DNA of 64,000 nucleotides. Origin: Lepidonotus clava. Its lineage: Eukaryota > Annelida > Polychaeta > Phyllodocida > Polynoidae. A program made the translations under genes and the position numbers. Location: assembly GCA_936440205.1 (NCBI GenBank), contig OW387148.1, positions 24,731,961-24,795,960 on the forward strand. The letters run 5' to 3'. Below the pieces are notes generated by a model. The model did no database searches, was not told the DNA's origin, and saw nothing but the letters and a program-made list of their open reading frames with translations. Each line of letters opens with the position of its first letter. Within the stretch, counting starts at the first letter, position 1. Below are positions 45,405 through 57,889 of this stretch, piece by piece.

Positions 45405-45630
45405 GCAATAAGAAAGATATCAACGCCAAGTGAGTTGTAAGTGCTAGTGTTAGGCTTATAGCTTTGTGGCCGAAGCATTATGATAGATGAGCAAGGGAAA
45501 GTTTTGCTCTGGTTCCTGCATGCACAAGTGTACAGCGAGTGTGCAACACTTGGTGTTGGAAGTCAGCGAAGTGGCCTCCAGCGCCGGTCATGCTATGAGT
45601 CGGGACGGGCGAATCCCAGACTAATCTGCT
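45405..45630 (+). mobile_element. tRNA-like SINE, copy 2
   Basis: AGAAAGATATCAACGCCAAG (45411) is followed by a short unique part, then GATGAGCAAGGGAAAG through GACTAATCTGCT (45482-45630). A-box-like CAGCGAAGTGG (10 of 11 to TRGYNNARNNG) lies near 45564 and B-box-like CGGGCGAATCC (8 of 11 to GGTTCGANTCC) near 45605. This spacing fits a tRNA-derived head. No poly(A) or target duplication is obvious here. Confidence 0.55.
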
Positions 45631-46069
45631 AATGTACCTCAACGCCGGAACAGTCCAGAATAATAGCACTCACGAAATGATAACTACACCCTCGAGTAAA
45701 GGGAACCACAGTTAGGACTAAAAAATAAGTAGAAAGTTGGATTTAATGGGATAATGAATTCGACAGGGTAAAAAGAATTCTTGGTTTGATTGAACGATAT
45801 TGTAGTATAAGTGTAATCTTTCCGAACAAAGACAGAGAAAAAAGTTCTTGTCTGAAATAAAATCAGATAGGACTTAAGAAATGGAATGGCCTTTATTAAA
45901 TCATAGTCTTAGATAAACGATAGAACATTAACATTTTAACACCTTGAATTGTTGCTATCAATGCCATTCCAATGGCATACTAACTATCAGAACCAATTAT
46001 AAGTTACTGATCCTACGTGTATGTTAATCATCAGTCACATGGGTAATCTATGCGCAAGTTGAGCTAATC
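45631..46069. other. AT-rich intergenic DNA
   Basis: Nothing recognised. Confidence 0.5.
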
Positions 46070-46290
46070 CCTTGTGGCATACTTTCAGACAGATTACTGC
46101 CCCCAGCCCCCACTCCCCTAGCCCCCTGTCCGGAGGGCCGACTCCCGGTCTAACGAGGAGTGCTGCTGCTACGTCGCCCCCTCTAGCGACAATCATCGCT
46201 CCACCCTTAGCATTCTGGGTTTCTGCAAGTGCCCGGATGTAGGCTTGACCCACTTAACGGCCGCGCGTAGTGATACAATAAAATTACATA
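46070..46290. promoter_or_regulatory. GC-rich island, candidate regulatory element
   Basis: CCCCAGCCCCCACTCCCC, then GTCGCCCCCTCTAGCGAC (46175-46192, partial CTCF-like on the minus strand) and CGGCCGCGCG. No credible ORF. Confidence 0.3.
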
Positions 46291-47098
46291 ACGAAAAAAG
46301 GCCAAGCTCGTAGCGATGATTACGCGGGAATCTGAAGCGTGAAAGTAGTTTGCAGTTGGTCATGCCCGTATTATCGCTCACATGAGATATTGTATAAAAT
46401 TTGATCCATACAGAACTTTTGTTAAGTTTAATTTTCTAATGGTATAACAGTTGGGTTTTCAATCTCTTTCTAGCGGATCAAGTGTCCCTGATTTTGGTGA
46501 AAATATTCGTGGGTTTCATTGTAAAAATTGTCAATAAAGTCACTAGAACAGAATGCTATAAAAGAGTACTCCAATCTTTGAAAACTTCTAGATTCCCAAT
46601 TAAATGACAACTGATTTTAAAACACATAGCCTAATTTATAATTGTGCATGTGCCATTTACAAATGGACATTTCTATGAACTACTTACAGTGTCCAGCTGC
46701 AGTTAATCAGTCATGACGCTCATGGGTTAGGATGAAGAGAAATAATCTTAAATTTTTAACCGTAGAAGGCACATATTAGAGGTGTAGACCTATCTTTGGG
46801 GCCAAACATATAGCAAGAGACTAAAATAAGAATAGGTTTTGGCTTTAAATTACTAATTATGACAGGGTACAAACTTAACAACATTCTTAAAGTCAAGTTT
46901 GGTAAAATAACATGGCAAGTAATTGAGCTTAGGGATTTATCCACACTTGACACAAACAATCAAGAACGTTATGGTGATAAGTCCATGGATGTCTCCCTCA
47001 AGTATGTGTCCTTGAGGAGAAGCTGGGAGGAGTAGGCCCTACCATAGAACTGTATAGAGTTGTATGGCCTTGTGATATTAATTGACCAATTAATATTG
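46291..47098. other. AT-rich intergenic DNA
   Basis: No gene recognised. Confidence 0.5.
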
Positions 47099-47099
47099 T

Positions 47100-49602
47100 T
47101 TGTGACACCCCACTTTTCAGGGGGTGGGGGAGTAGGGGCCCCGCTCCCCCCCCCCCCCCGCACCACCACGTGGTGGGACCGTTGGGGGGCCTGAGTCACT
47201 CACTCAGTGTAACTTTACCACTCAGCGCGCTCGGACGTCTCGGCGACCACTACTTTACGATGTCGGACAATGAGGAAGGCTCTGCCTTTGACTTTGAAGC
47301 ATGGGCACGAAAAACTACGGCCACCCTACGGGGAGAGGAGTGTGACAATCCCCTCTCCCTTAAAAACCTGACGACCAGTGATATACACCGTATGTACATC
47401 TTGGTAGGACAGATCCAGCTGTTAAAGCAAGCCCTGAAGGTACTGGGTAACGCTATATCACTGGAGGACGACCAGCAGGATGAGGAGGCCGAGGAGGATG
47501 AGGAGGAGGCCCGTGGGGGCGCGGGCGGTTTGGACGAGAATGAGGGTGTTTTGCAGGAGGCCGGAGACCAGCTAGCGGCCATGCTGGAGAAAAACCAACT
47601 AGGAGGATCAGAGGACGAGCAGGGGGAGGAGGGGAATCTCCCCTTACCAGGTCAGAAAAAGAGACCAGTGAGACCTACCGCTTCCTACATGCAGTACAAC
47701 CCTTTGGTGCACCTAACAGTCTGATCAACTAAGAGGAAGGCCCTTCAGATAGTTAATTTTTTATTGGAGGCGTCTCGCAATAGAGTGGCCAGGAAGAAAA
47801 AGGATCAGCTAACATTCACCACTACCCCCAGGGGTGGGCTCGCGCTAAAAACGGATGACTCAAAATCCTTCTATGTGACTGTTGCAGAGTGGAATGGGGC
47901 CAACATGCGGCTGATCACATACGAGGAGTGTGCTGACTCTATGAACTACCTCTTAAAAACCCTGAGGACGTTGGGTTTCTCTATTAACTACAAGAAGGTG
48001 TTGGGACCAACACATAGACTCACGTTTCTGGGGGTAGAGGTCCATAGTACGGCCTACACCTTTTCCTTGCCACCAGAAAAGTTACGAGTCTTGGAGGAGG
48101 AAGTTTCCCTGACTCTGACTCACAGGAGCCTTACAAAACGAGAACTTCAGTCCCTGGTTGGAAAACTTAACTGGGTGGCTCAAGTAATTTACGGCGGGAG
48201 GGCCCACCTCCGTCGGATCATTGATCGTATCAACACCCTAAAAGCCCCGTACCATAGGTCAAGAATTACGGTACTTAGGCAGATTTTCTGGCAGTCTGTC
48301 TATCTGAACTTCCGCATAAAAGCTGTATACTACCCAGGACGGCTAAATGTGGTGGCGGACGCAGCATCGAGGCTGGCAGATTCAGGGGGTTGGGACAAAC
48401 TGAACACAGCCCTCTCACAAACTATAACTACGACTTAGGCACCATGGCGAAAAATGCGGCACAACTCCAGGAGCAGGTAACCTATTTCCGCTCCTTAGCC
48501 TTCTCAAACAACACAAAAAAGGCTTACTCTGTCCACCGAAAGACATATCTAACCCCAGTCCCTGCATCCTCTACACTTCCCTGCCAGTATGCGGCATTCC
48601 TTGCAAGGAAACTTAAGTATAAATCTATAAGGCAGTATATGAACATCATCCGCCTTCTGCACTTTGAATGGGGGTTGCCTAACCCTTGCTCTAATGACTT
48701 TCTCCTCACTTCCACGCTGAGGGGAATAAGGCGACACTTGGGGGACGAGGTTACGAGAAAAGCCCCCATTACACCCACCCTCCTCAGGGAAATCCTATCG
48801 GGCCTGGACGTCTCTACCCTATATGGGGCCACCATCTGGGCAGCGGCCCTTCTGATGTTTTTTGGCATCCTACGGAGATCCAATGTCCTGACCCCGGAGA
48901 CGGGCTTTAATAGTGACAAACACCTCTGCAGATCGGATATGCACTTCTAAAAAGGGTTTACAAGTAACAATCCGTTGGTCAAAAACTGTTCAGTTTAAAG
49001 AGGAGATTTTTACGATCCCTTACCCGTGGGATAAGGGCAATGTTCTGTGCCCTACCCAGGCGGCCTTTAATGCTATAAGGCTATCGTCACGGGCCCCAAC
49101 AGATGGGCCAGCCTTAGTTTTGGACAACCCCCCGCAGCCCCGCCCCCTTAGCCCTACAGTGTTTATCAAAGCTATTCGCTCAGCACTGTCCCGCGAGACC
49201 CACGATGTGAAAAAGTATGCGGGTCATTCCTTCTGTCGGGGCGGGGCGATGTGGGCTTTCAAACAGCATGTTTCAGTGGAACAGATAAAACACCTAGGCC
49301 ATTGGCGTTCTCATGCCTACGCAGCCTACATCCTGCCGACAGATGCAGGACTTTCTAAAACTACAAAGACGATGTTGACAGCCACGAGACTGTAACCTAC
49401 TCACTACTTTTGGGGTTTGGGCGCAGTCACGTGGCAGGAGTATACACACACCCTGAGGGTCAACCCAGGGGCAGCATTCATGTATCTTTATTACATAACC
49501 ACCATTCTTTAATTACTCTTATATCACAGTAATGTGGCGCGCGCAATATTAGTTGTTTATCTTAAATAAACATAACTCCAAACTATTTCTGGGTGTTGTC
49601 AT
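47100..49602 (+). mobile_element. DIRS-like tyrosine-recombinase retroelement fossil
   Basis: Three parts lie in order. First is an acidic, Glu/Asp-rich gag-like region (about 47170-47724). Next is a reverse transcriptase/RNase H remnant of DIRS type (about 47764-48438; motifs FLGVEVHS, LQSLVGKLNW and YPGRLNVVADAASRL). Last is a tyrosine recombinase (about 48390-49395; phage-integrase-like fold with LRRSN, HSFCRGGA and LGHWRS). DIRS elements integrate with a recombinase instead of a DDE integrase. Faint inverted ends may be TGACACCC (47103) and GGGTGTTGTCA (49591). The element is broken, with roughly three breaks, and is shorter than usual for the family. Frames are still recognisable, so it is of moderate age. 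A Ngaro- or PAT-type assignment cannot be excluded. Confidence 0.75.
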
Positions 49603-50429
49603 TTAAACGAAGTTTGAAAAGTTAGGTACAGTGCGTGACAGGTGCGGCTTTTATATGCATCCTTCCGCACGATGTCAAGTTTGTAATTGGCGGGAGATTT
49701 GGAAGCATGTTGGCTTTTGATTAGGTTCAATAATATATGAGCCAATGAGGATTGGTTTTATATAGGATTCCTTGGTATGTCCACCCTAGAACATGAGTAT
49801 AATGTCTGTCCGTATGACATTTGGGTGGTGGCCTGGGGTTGATGCTACATACCCTGTTTCCCGTCGTAACAAAGACTCGTGCTGTGGAAGTTTGATGTAC
49901 TTGATCAAGGATGTTGTAGAAGAAGAATCTATGTAAAACCTTGAGTTATATATAAATGTATAAAACTAGAATCCTGGAGAAGGTTTTTCTTAGTTAAAAC
50001 ACAGGACTTAATTTACGCAACAACAGTATTTCATGAAAATGACAATTGCCAAAACTAGTGTGATATACTTGTTTTACATGGCGATAATCCATACAGCAGA
50101 ATTACATTATAGAATGGACGATTATCAATACAGGCGTAATAAGGTATAATTTGGGGTAGCATGATGCATCTGTACTAAAGTACGGATCGGATACTATTAC
50201 ATCTGTGAAGATACTAGATGTGTTAATGATAACTAGTTATAGAAAAACCAGCCGAAACATGTGTAAAGTACAAGAGGAAGGCAATGTCTATTCTTGGTAG
50301 GTGAGGTAATCTCAGACTATCCCATATAGGGATAAAGTGACGCATGTGCCCAGGTATACTGAGATGTTAATGTAATAAGCCGGTGGTCCATGTATAGAAC
50401 AGAGCAAATCCGAAATACGATGGGCCTTG
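49603..50429. other. AT-rich intergenic DNA
   Basis: No gene or clear repeat. Confidence 0.5.
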
Positions 50430-50660
50430 GTGGAAGCATGTTCTGTAGCAGATCTGAATAGGAAATACTCAGGTTAGCAATTGTAAGTGGAGTATGATGT
50501 TGCTGTATCAAGTTGATGTATATGCTACCTGTTGAGATTACTCAAGTGATACAATCACTGTCAACCCTTGGATCTAATAAAGAAAATCCTCTTACTTGTG
50601 CTTGCCATCATTTGTTCTATTGAACTATAGGATCAATGATTAAAGAATGGAGATGAAGGC
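50430..50660 (+). repeat. Dispersed repeat, copy 2 (related to 15490-15730)
   Basis: It shares CCTTGGATCTAATAAA, AAATCCTCTTA, GCCATCATTTGTTCT and GAATGGAGATGAAGG blocks with the first copy in the same order and orientation. The family is unknown. Confidence 0.4.
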
Positions 50661-51779
50661 AAGATCGAAACCATACTATTTATTAGGGACTGAAATCTAA
50701 ATCAATGAGTGTTGAGCTAAATAGCTAAATATGGTAAACCCCACAATAGTTTACAACTGACATTATGTCATACATTAACATTAATGTAAAAAAAGTGCAA
50801 AAACCCATGGTTCAATTTATGAAATTAAGGACATGTACATTACTTAGAGTGATAAAATATGATATATGGGGAATTGTATCGTAATTGTATTGTAATTGGG
50901 GAAAAGTATTTCATAATACACAATATTGACCATATCAAATTGTATTTCATTTTGATTAAGTGCCTTGCAATGACTATATAAATGACTTATATACAATACT
51001 AAATTGTCGATTATGATTGATTATCTTGAATATTACTTGAACTTAAATAGATAAGATGATAGTTTTCAGGAATATTACTCAAACACTGTTCTCAGCGATT
51101 GAGCTATTCTGAGAGAAAAATGTATATCCATTGTCATACAAATTTGTATTTGCCCCTGTGCAGTTAATAATCTTTAAAAATCTTAAAATGGTGGGACATA
51201 ACTATATCGATGAATACAGTCTCTTTCAGCGAGGCAAAGCGCTTGTCATATATTTCATGAGAGTGACTTGTAACATTGTTATTCACATTGAATAACCTCA
51301 GCTTGAACCGCAGCGTAAGCTCACCTATGCTGAACCAAAGAAAGGTTTATCATCTATTTCTTATGATTTCTGGTCGTAATTAGGTTTGCATTCTCTGTGC
51401 AAAACTGCACAATGCATGCTGACAATCCAGATCACCTAACCAGTTAGTCTGGACATGATAAAAATGTGCTTTATATATTATATAAAGCACCTCGTGGGGG
51501 AGGCGAGAGGGAAGGTGATCAAGATTTCTTGGACTTTCATGTACTTGCAATTGGAACATGTACTACAAAATTCAAAATAAAATCGATCTGTATCCTTTGT
51601 TCACGTTGCGTATTCTTAAATGTACTCACCAGCTCATCAACAACAGTCTCCGAAACAAATTAGCACATATCGCGAAGCCTTTCATCTTTTTCTTTTGCAG
51701 AATCACAGGAGACTGTTTTCCAATCTGCTGATGGCTAACGTAGCCTCCAACCAAATCGCTCATCAGACTGGCTGTGTGA
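50661..51779. other. AT-rich intergenic DNA
   Basis: Nothing recognised. A palindrome GCTTTATATATTATATAAAGC lies near 51470-51490. Confidence 0.5.
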
Positions 51780-51960
51780 TTTCAGTGCCTCGGTTTGAGA
51801 TGAAAGGGGTACCGACGAGGTAATCACGTGATCTGACAGGGTCACATGTCAGTGACGTCACAGATTGATCACAGTTTGGGCCACTAGGGGACAGTAGGAG
51901 CTGCATACGGGGCTTGAAAGTAAAATGTCCAATGGGGTGAAAACAACTTTGGCGGGAAAA
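51780..51960. promoter_or_regulatory. Island with E-box, CRE and CTCF-like site
   Basis: TCACGTGATC (51826), a perfect CRE TGACGTCA (51853-51860) and CCACTAGGGGAC (51881-51892; 11 of 12 to the CTCF core, plus strand) lie within 70 bp. No ORF of note. Confidence 0.45.
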
Positions 51961-52439
51961 CTGCATTTTTCATGGGGCAAATGCATGTTTCCTGGTGATG
52001 GTTTTTTGTTTTTTCTCTTGTTCGCATTCTGAATTCTTGATCAAGTCAGTAACATTTTGGTGCTAAAAAGATCTGCTTACGTTTGGAGCAGAAGGATGGA
52101 ATCATTTGATGCCTACTAAAGTAAACGTGTTTTGTATTAGCGACGATTTTATGTAAAATAAGCATTTCTAATCATTATATTACTGAATAACGACCGCGGT
52201 GTTTCCCTGTAAATATGATTAAGGCCTAAAAAGAAACTAAGTATTTAATCGGTGTAGTCTATAGGTTATGTTAACATTCAACTAACATCAACCGCGCCTT
52301 GCCAACTATGTAACGTCTGGTGACATCATAATTAGGGCAACTCAGTGACATATTATCAGAAGAATGGGCTACTTACTCACCTCCAATGTTCAGCTTTCAG
52401 ACTGCTACCTTTTTTTACTGTATTGCACCATCCTTCTCA

Positions 52440-52580
52440 GTTTAAGGCCCGCCCACTAGGCGGCGGGTCGACTCGGGGACCTCATGCCCCCCTGACCAGT
52501 CGTTCGTGAACGGCGTCATGGTTAATGACTCGCCAATAATGACCGGAAGTCAAAGGTGCGCGTTCCACACGAGAGTCCTC
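52440..52580. promoter_or_regulatory. Short GC-rich island with CTCF-like site
   Basis: CCACTAGGCGGC at 52453-52464 fits the CTCF core at 11 of 12 positions. GACCGGAAGTCA (ETS-like, near 52541) and TTAATGACTCG follow. Bounded by AT-rich DNA. Confidence 0.4.
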
Positions 52581-53820
52581 TCGTTGGTATTGTTATGGGT
52601 CTAGATAGATGCTATAGTGTCTCATTTCAACCCATGTCAGAAGGAAGTAAAAAGCTCAAAACAATGCCCAAACCTCATGCATGTTACATTTTACGTCTAC
52701 AAGTAATTTTATTTCTATGTCAATAATTAGGATTCCTCAATGGTATAAGCTAGAGTTACATATTCTACCAGTAGTTAAATTTCGAGTAGTTTATGCTTCC
52801 TCCTGTCCATTTTATGACTATGAATAAAAGAAATTTGATTATTTCCACCGACAAATTCATCAAATATGACATATGGTTCTATATACAGAGTGATAAAATT
52901 GAATTTGAAGGGATTTTCCCCTTGAGTTGGGATGTATAAGATTACCATACCAAACTATGCTGCACTCAAAAACCCCAAATGTATCAGAAACAGACCAATA
53001 TGAATAGCAATTAACAAGTATATCATTATCAAGTGATAGCATATTTTTTAAAGTATATACAGACTCTTCTGTGTTTAAATTTAGCTACTTTACGTATGCG
53101 GAAGAATGATAATTCACGCTGAAGGGGATCATCATGACGCTCACTGCTCGTCATTTTCATGCATCGTCGCCTTGGTAATGTCCTGTTTGAATTGACAAAA
53201 ACACATACGAAAAAAGGTAGAGAAATAGATATGGATACAGAGTGATACCCGGATAGAGAACTCGTTATGCCATGTCACCACACTATATTATTCGGATACC
53301 AACTTTACTGAAGGATCTCATTAAATAAGATTATACAATCTAATAGGGAAAAAGGGAAACTAAACACAGAAACAGGCTTCGACTGATGTGTACTATGTGT
53401 GATTGACGAAACACAATTCTGGAGGAAATGAAAAGATCTAATGGTAGGTTATTTGAGTGATTTTAGGCCGTAGCAGACGTAGTAGATTTTGGAATTCTAT
53501 TTTAACATATTAAAAGCGAAAGGATGGAGAGAAAACTAGAATAATCTAGGAACGGAATACACAAAAGGCAGAGAAAAGAGGACATTGTGTACACAGAACA
53601 ATACAATGAGAAAGGAAAGGTTTTTGAATAAGAACAAGAAGGGAAGTTGTTACCCCAAACAAAATGTTCTAGTCGCCTCTGGAGAAATGAATCATCTCGA
53701 ATTCCATGTTTAAATGGGAAAGAGTATGACCGCGGATGGCACGCACACATACGAATAATGTATTTATTCTTTTTCTCCTTCTTTCTGCAGGACCTTGGGG
53801 GTAAATCACGGCTCATAAGC
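52581..53820. other. AT-rich intergenic DNA
   Basis: No gene. The 106-codon minus-strand ORF at 53502-53822 has no domain and includes a Lys/Asn-rich stretch. Confidence 0.5.
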
Positions 53821-54070
53821 ATGTGCTTCCGTTCTACCTGCCCCCCCCCCCCCTCCCCAATACTCTGAACACATGGTATGCGGTGCCTACCTGTCCGTCA
53901 GACCGTGAGAAGATCGGCCAACTTGGGTACCTTGTTGGCCTCTACCCACCGCAAACTACCTCTACTTGCCCCCCACCACCCCCTGACCACTCATCTACCT
54001 CCTGCCGGCCCCCCAACCGCAGTAAGTGAACTAGAGTGCTTGGACTGTCAACCACCCTTTGCTCTTTGCC
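53821..54070. promoter_or_regulatory. C-rich island
   Basis: A run of 12 C near 53841, then CCCCCCACCACCCCC-type repeats. Proline-rich translations are compositional. Weak regulatory candidate. Confidence 0.2.
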
Positions 54071-54609
54071 TTTGACAGGGGGTCAATTTGAGGCTACTTG
54101 AACATGTCGACGGGGAAAAGACCATTCAGGCTTAATTAATTTGATTAGGCTTTAATTTGTTTCTACTCGTACTAATGGATGTAGACTTTGAGACACATAC
54201 GTTAGACTTGGCTGAGTTTAAGGATGTTGGCGGGTTGTTAAAGTTATTATTGTGTCAATTATCTGAAAAGAAAAAAGTGATGAGACAGCATGAGTGGGTT
54301 CGATCGTTTTATAATCTCAAACTACCGGTTTTAATCATAAGGAAGTGCACAGAAGTAGAAATTCTGTTTTATGTATAAGTAGGATAGAACCTAGAATCCT
54401 CTACATACTTCTGGTGCGCACAAACAACAGGATATTCCCATGCTCTATTTAAGCTGTCATAATCTCACGACTTCTTGCCTAACCAGGTAATTTTAAAACT
54501 GGCATAACTCTGACTTTTCATTTTTCAACCCAGAGACCAAACTCCACTCCAGGATACGCTAGACATCTGTAAAACTAATTAAATCTGCCAAAATCAATTT
54601 TCAAAAAGG
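54071..54609. other. AT-rich intergenic DNA
   Basis: Nothing recognised. Confidence 0.5.
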
Positions 54610-54940
54610 GGAGAAAAGGTCCTAAAAAGGGTCCGGCAACAGAGAAGGCAGTGTAGGGGAGGTAATCACTCTCGTAACGGATTTTTCCCACACCGGTGAT
54701 CCCCAGGAGGGGTGGGGGCCGGGCGGGGAGCTGAGCAGGGGTGGGCAGGGGAGCCTTGTGATTACAAGACCTAGCCTCCAGGGCTGGCGACTCCAGGGCT
54801 CCATTTCCCTGATTAGCACCCCTCGCTCACGTCATAGGCAATGCACTGCGCCCTGGAGGCAACCGTCGGGGAGGCCACAGGAGTCGGGACAGAGGAGGGT
54901 GGGAGGGTGGGGAAGGGCTACGCCGCACGCAATATGGTGT
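54610..54940. promoter_or_regulatory. GC-rich island, candidate regulatory element
   Basis: G-rich block with GCCTCCAGGGCTGGCGACTCCAGGGC direct-repeat units (CTCCAGGGCT twice, 54775-54800) and TCACGTCATAGGC. No recognisable ORF. Confidence 0.3.
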
Positions 54941-56289
54941 TAGTATGCATCACGTTGTACTGTATGTATTTATGACTGTGTAAGGGACGGGAACAAGAGA
55001 AGTCTTACAGGTGGTACTACATGCACTGTCATGTCGTAAAAAGTGATGGTGTACATCTACATTTAAAGAAAATGACTAATTATTCAAATTTTGAAATTTG
55101 GGTTGGGAAATGCAGGATTTTCATTTGCACCGGAATATCAGTATATCAAAGAAATTGTGTTTTAGAGAAACCTCTTAAAGTGGCTGGGTTCATATTTCTA
55201 TCAATTATGATGTTGCTTTACTAAAACTTGAAAACAAGAAAAGTAAGAACATTGCATTTACTCTCATCCGCAATACATATTAACTTAGAGGCGATTATTT
55301 CGATGAAATCAGCTTCCAATACTGAACATGTATGTGCTTCTTATACACATTATAAAAATGTAACATATGTAAAAACAACCTCCCTAAGGATGTAGATTTT
55401 CACATTTCTCTTTTCATTTGATATCGTCAAGCAGTCGTCAGGCCGACAAGTTTCTATGGTAACAATAGTCGTGATGGTTAACATGCAGTAAATTATATAA
55501 TATATGAACTAAAAACTCTTTAGTCACAAGTTTTTACCTTATGGTATTTATTATAAAATTGCTATACACGTTGCCAGGAATGAGATAACCAGGACCTGTA
55601 ATACGCTATTAGTCTACAGGTAAAACTATATATGTAGAGCACGACCTTAACCGAAAATAGGCCAAAAACCGTCCAACAACATTCTTAGAGCAAATGACGT
55701 CTATACAGTCATGTATAAAAACTAGTAATTGTATCGAAGATATTTCAACTTTCACAATCAAAAACCACTCAGTCAACTAATCATAATGAGTTTTGGATAA
55801 CAGTCATGACGGGTAAAGGTCTGTAATAAAGCTAAGTTTAAACCGATTGGGAACGGTATTGTGGTTTGGTTAGAGGGCCTTTAGGGTGTCAACCCTCGAC
55901 CACCTCCCCTCCCCTCCACCCCTTCTGCCCGGAGGGGGGTGACATATGGGTGTGGGGCCTAACCCCACCAGGTGTTGATACCCCATGGCTCATCACCCAA
56001 AATGTGGCAACAATTGTTGTAACACCACAACAAACTACTGCTACTTGTAATCAGACAGACTGAAGATGGGAATGAGGTGGTGAATGATGTGCAGCTATGA
56101 TTGACTTTTTATTGCAGTCATCCTATATTCTTACTATCCAAGTCCATCTGGACAGCCAACCCTGACAACTACCCCTCATAATAAAATGCTTTCCAACCGT
56201 CCAGCCACCTCTGATTTCTGAACCCTTCCTTATACATAAAGTTTTAAAAAAGAATCTGGTCTGAGACTTAAAAGGTGATGGAGTTTGGG
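54941..56289. other. Intergenic DNA
   Basis: Mostly AT-rich with a small C-rich patch at 55895-55985. No gene recognised. Confidence 0.5.
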
Positions 56290-56520
56290 GGTCCAAAAAT
56301 CAGCGCACTGGTTCTGGGCAGGTTGACTAGGACGTCGCTGGGCGTCGCCGCTAACAAGTGACAGTTGTCAGGTGGAGGGCCTAGGGGTTAATTAAATTCT
56401 AATTTCCCGGGGGGTGGGGGCGTCTCCCCCCAGCCCCCCTCGTGCTGCCCGCCCCGACCACACCTGTCTGTGGCCCTCTGCATGCACGGAGCGCGGGGTG
56501 TCACTGCTCCCTGATGTGTG
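56290..56520. promoter_or_regulatory. GC-rich island, candidate regulatory element
   Basis: Contains GACGTCGCTGGGCGTCGCC (56331-56349), GGTTAATTAAATTC and a G/C-run block. No credible ORF. Confidence 0.3.
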
Positions 56521-56754
56521 GAAAGGCAAAAGGGTCTTTTGGTACTAAATATTGGTTTTAATGGTATTTTAAAATTTCTAAAAATTTCCACTGAATTATC
56601 TTATCTTCACGACATATCATATGAATAGTTTTACATGCCATGTACTGATTTTTGTTAAACAATTTCTTGGTAATTATATACTTACGCATAATAGTTGAAT
56701 TATGAACTTGTAGAAGTTTATATAGGTGGGATTGTAAAACTTTGAATAATTAAG

Positions 56755-57000
56755 GATAGTTTTATTGAGTAATATACTTCAGGGTTTCCCCTGGTTTCCA
56801 GTAATATTACAAGAAAGATGTTAATGTACATAGAAAATGCATGTTTGAATATTTTAGGATGCTATAAAAGACTATACTGAAGTTTTTAATTGCGTTTCTT
56901 ATGCTCATAAAAAAAACTCCTGGCAAACAAAAGCCGCGACACTGATGCTCGAAAGCGTGATGCGCCGGGAAAAAAGTCCGTGATAGTGCTTGCATCACTG
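56755..57000 (-). mobile_element. LINE 3'-end fragment, reverse strand
   Basis: On the minus strand GGAAACCAGGGGAAACCCTG, then AAGTATATTACTCAATAAAA matches the tail of the 11428-15467 LINE, including an identical hairpin (56780-56793). The upstream limit is uncertain. A 5'-truncated copy. Confidence 0.65.
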
Positions 57001-57889
57001 ACTTGGCAACGACGTCTTGCGTTTTTAATCAAATGTGGAAGAATGCAAGATAACATCACATACAATCATAATTATCAGAAGGCGACAGTCCGCTACTATT
57101 ATTTATGTGGATCCAGACTCGATGAAGTTAATTCTGTCAAGGAACCGTGCAATTAACTTTAATTGTGTGCTGCATTTACGTAAACAAACATGTAAAAATA
57201 ATTGTTGGCACCTAACATAGGAAGTGCAGTATATGTGAAGACAAATTATCTTCGAGAATGCTTGTGCAGAATAAACAATTACATTTAGCAATAAATATTA
57301 TAGGTATATACATCCTTGAAAACACGGATGTACGACGTTTTTCTTCATATTTCCTCGTGTCTGTAATTTTAGAATGACGTCCAAAAATAACACACGATTT
57401 ATGGACAAGCACCTAAGGCCAATTCTCTGAGTTCGCTTAAGATGACTTGTACTTATGTGATGGATTATACACTGTCTGCATCATATACATTTGATATAAA
57501 ATCTATATTAAGATAAATTTTGAATTTTTTTGTCCTTTGATAAAATGTCTTGAGGCTGGTCTGACCCAAACCTTTTGTTACATGCGTGTATGATAACAAT
57601 ATAACCTGGTAAAAGTGTTTCTTCATGTGCAGGAATGATGTATTGTTTTATCGACAAAGAGCTCAAATTAAAAAAATGAATATAGCTATGATTAGAATAT
57701 GGATAGTTGCGATGTAGTTTACAAGAGTTTTTTTTTTTGGGGGGGGGGGGGGTTAAATTCACAACTCTAAACTTCTAATGAAAGAAGAATATTGATTTAT
57801 GTTGAACACCATATGAGTAAGCCCCTCCCCAAGATGAACTGCTGATGATAGCACTACTTGTACATGTTAGTATTATAAGACCCGACACG
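57001..57889. other. AT-rich intergenic DNA
   Basis: No gene. A T run followed by 12 G lies at 57731-57752. Confidence 0.5.
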
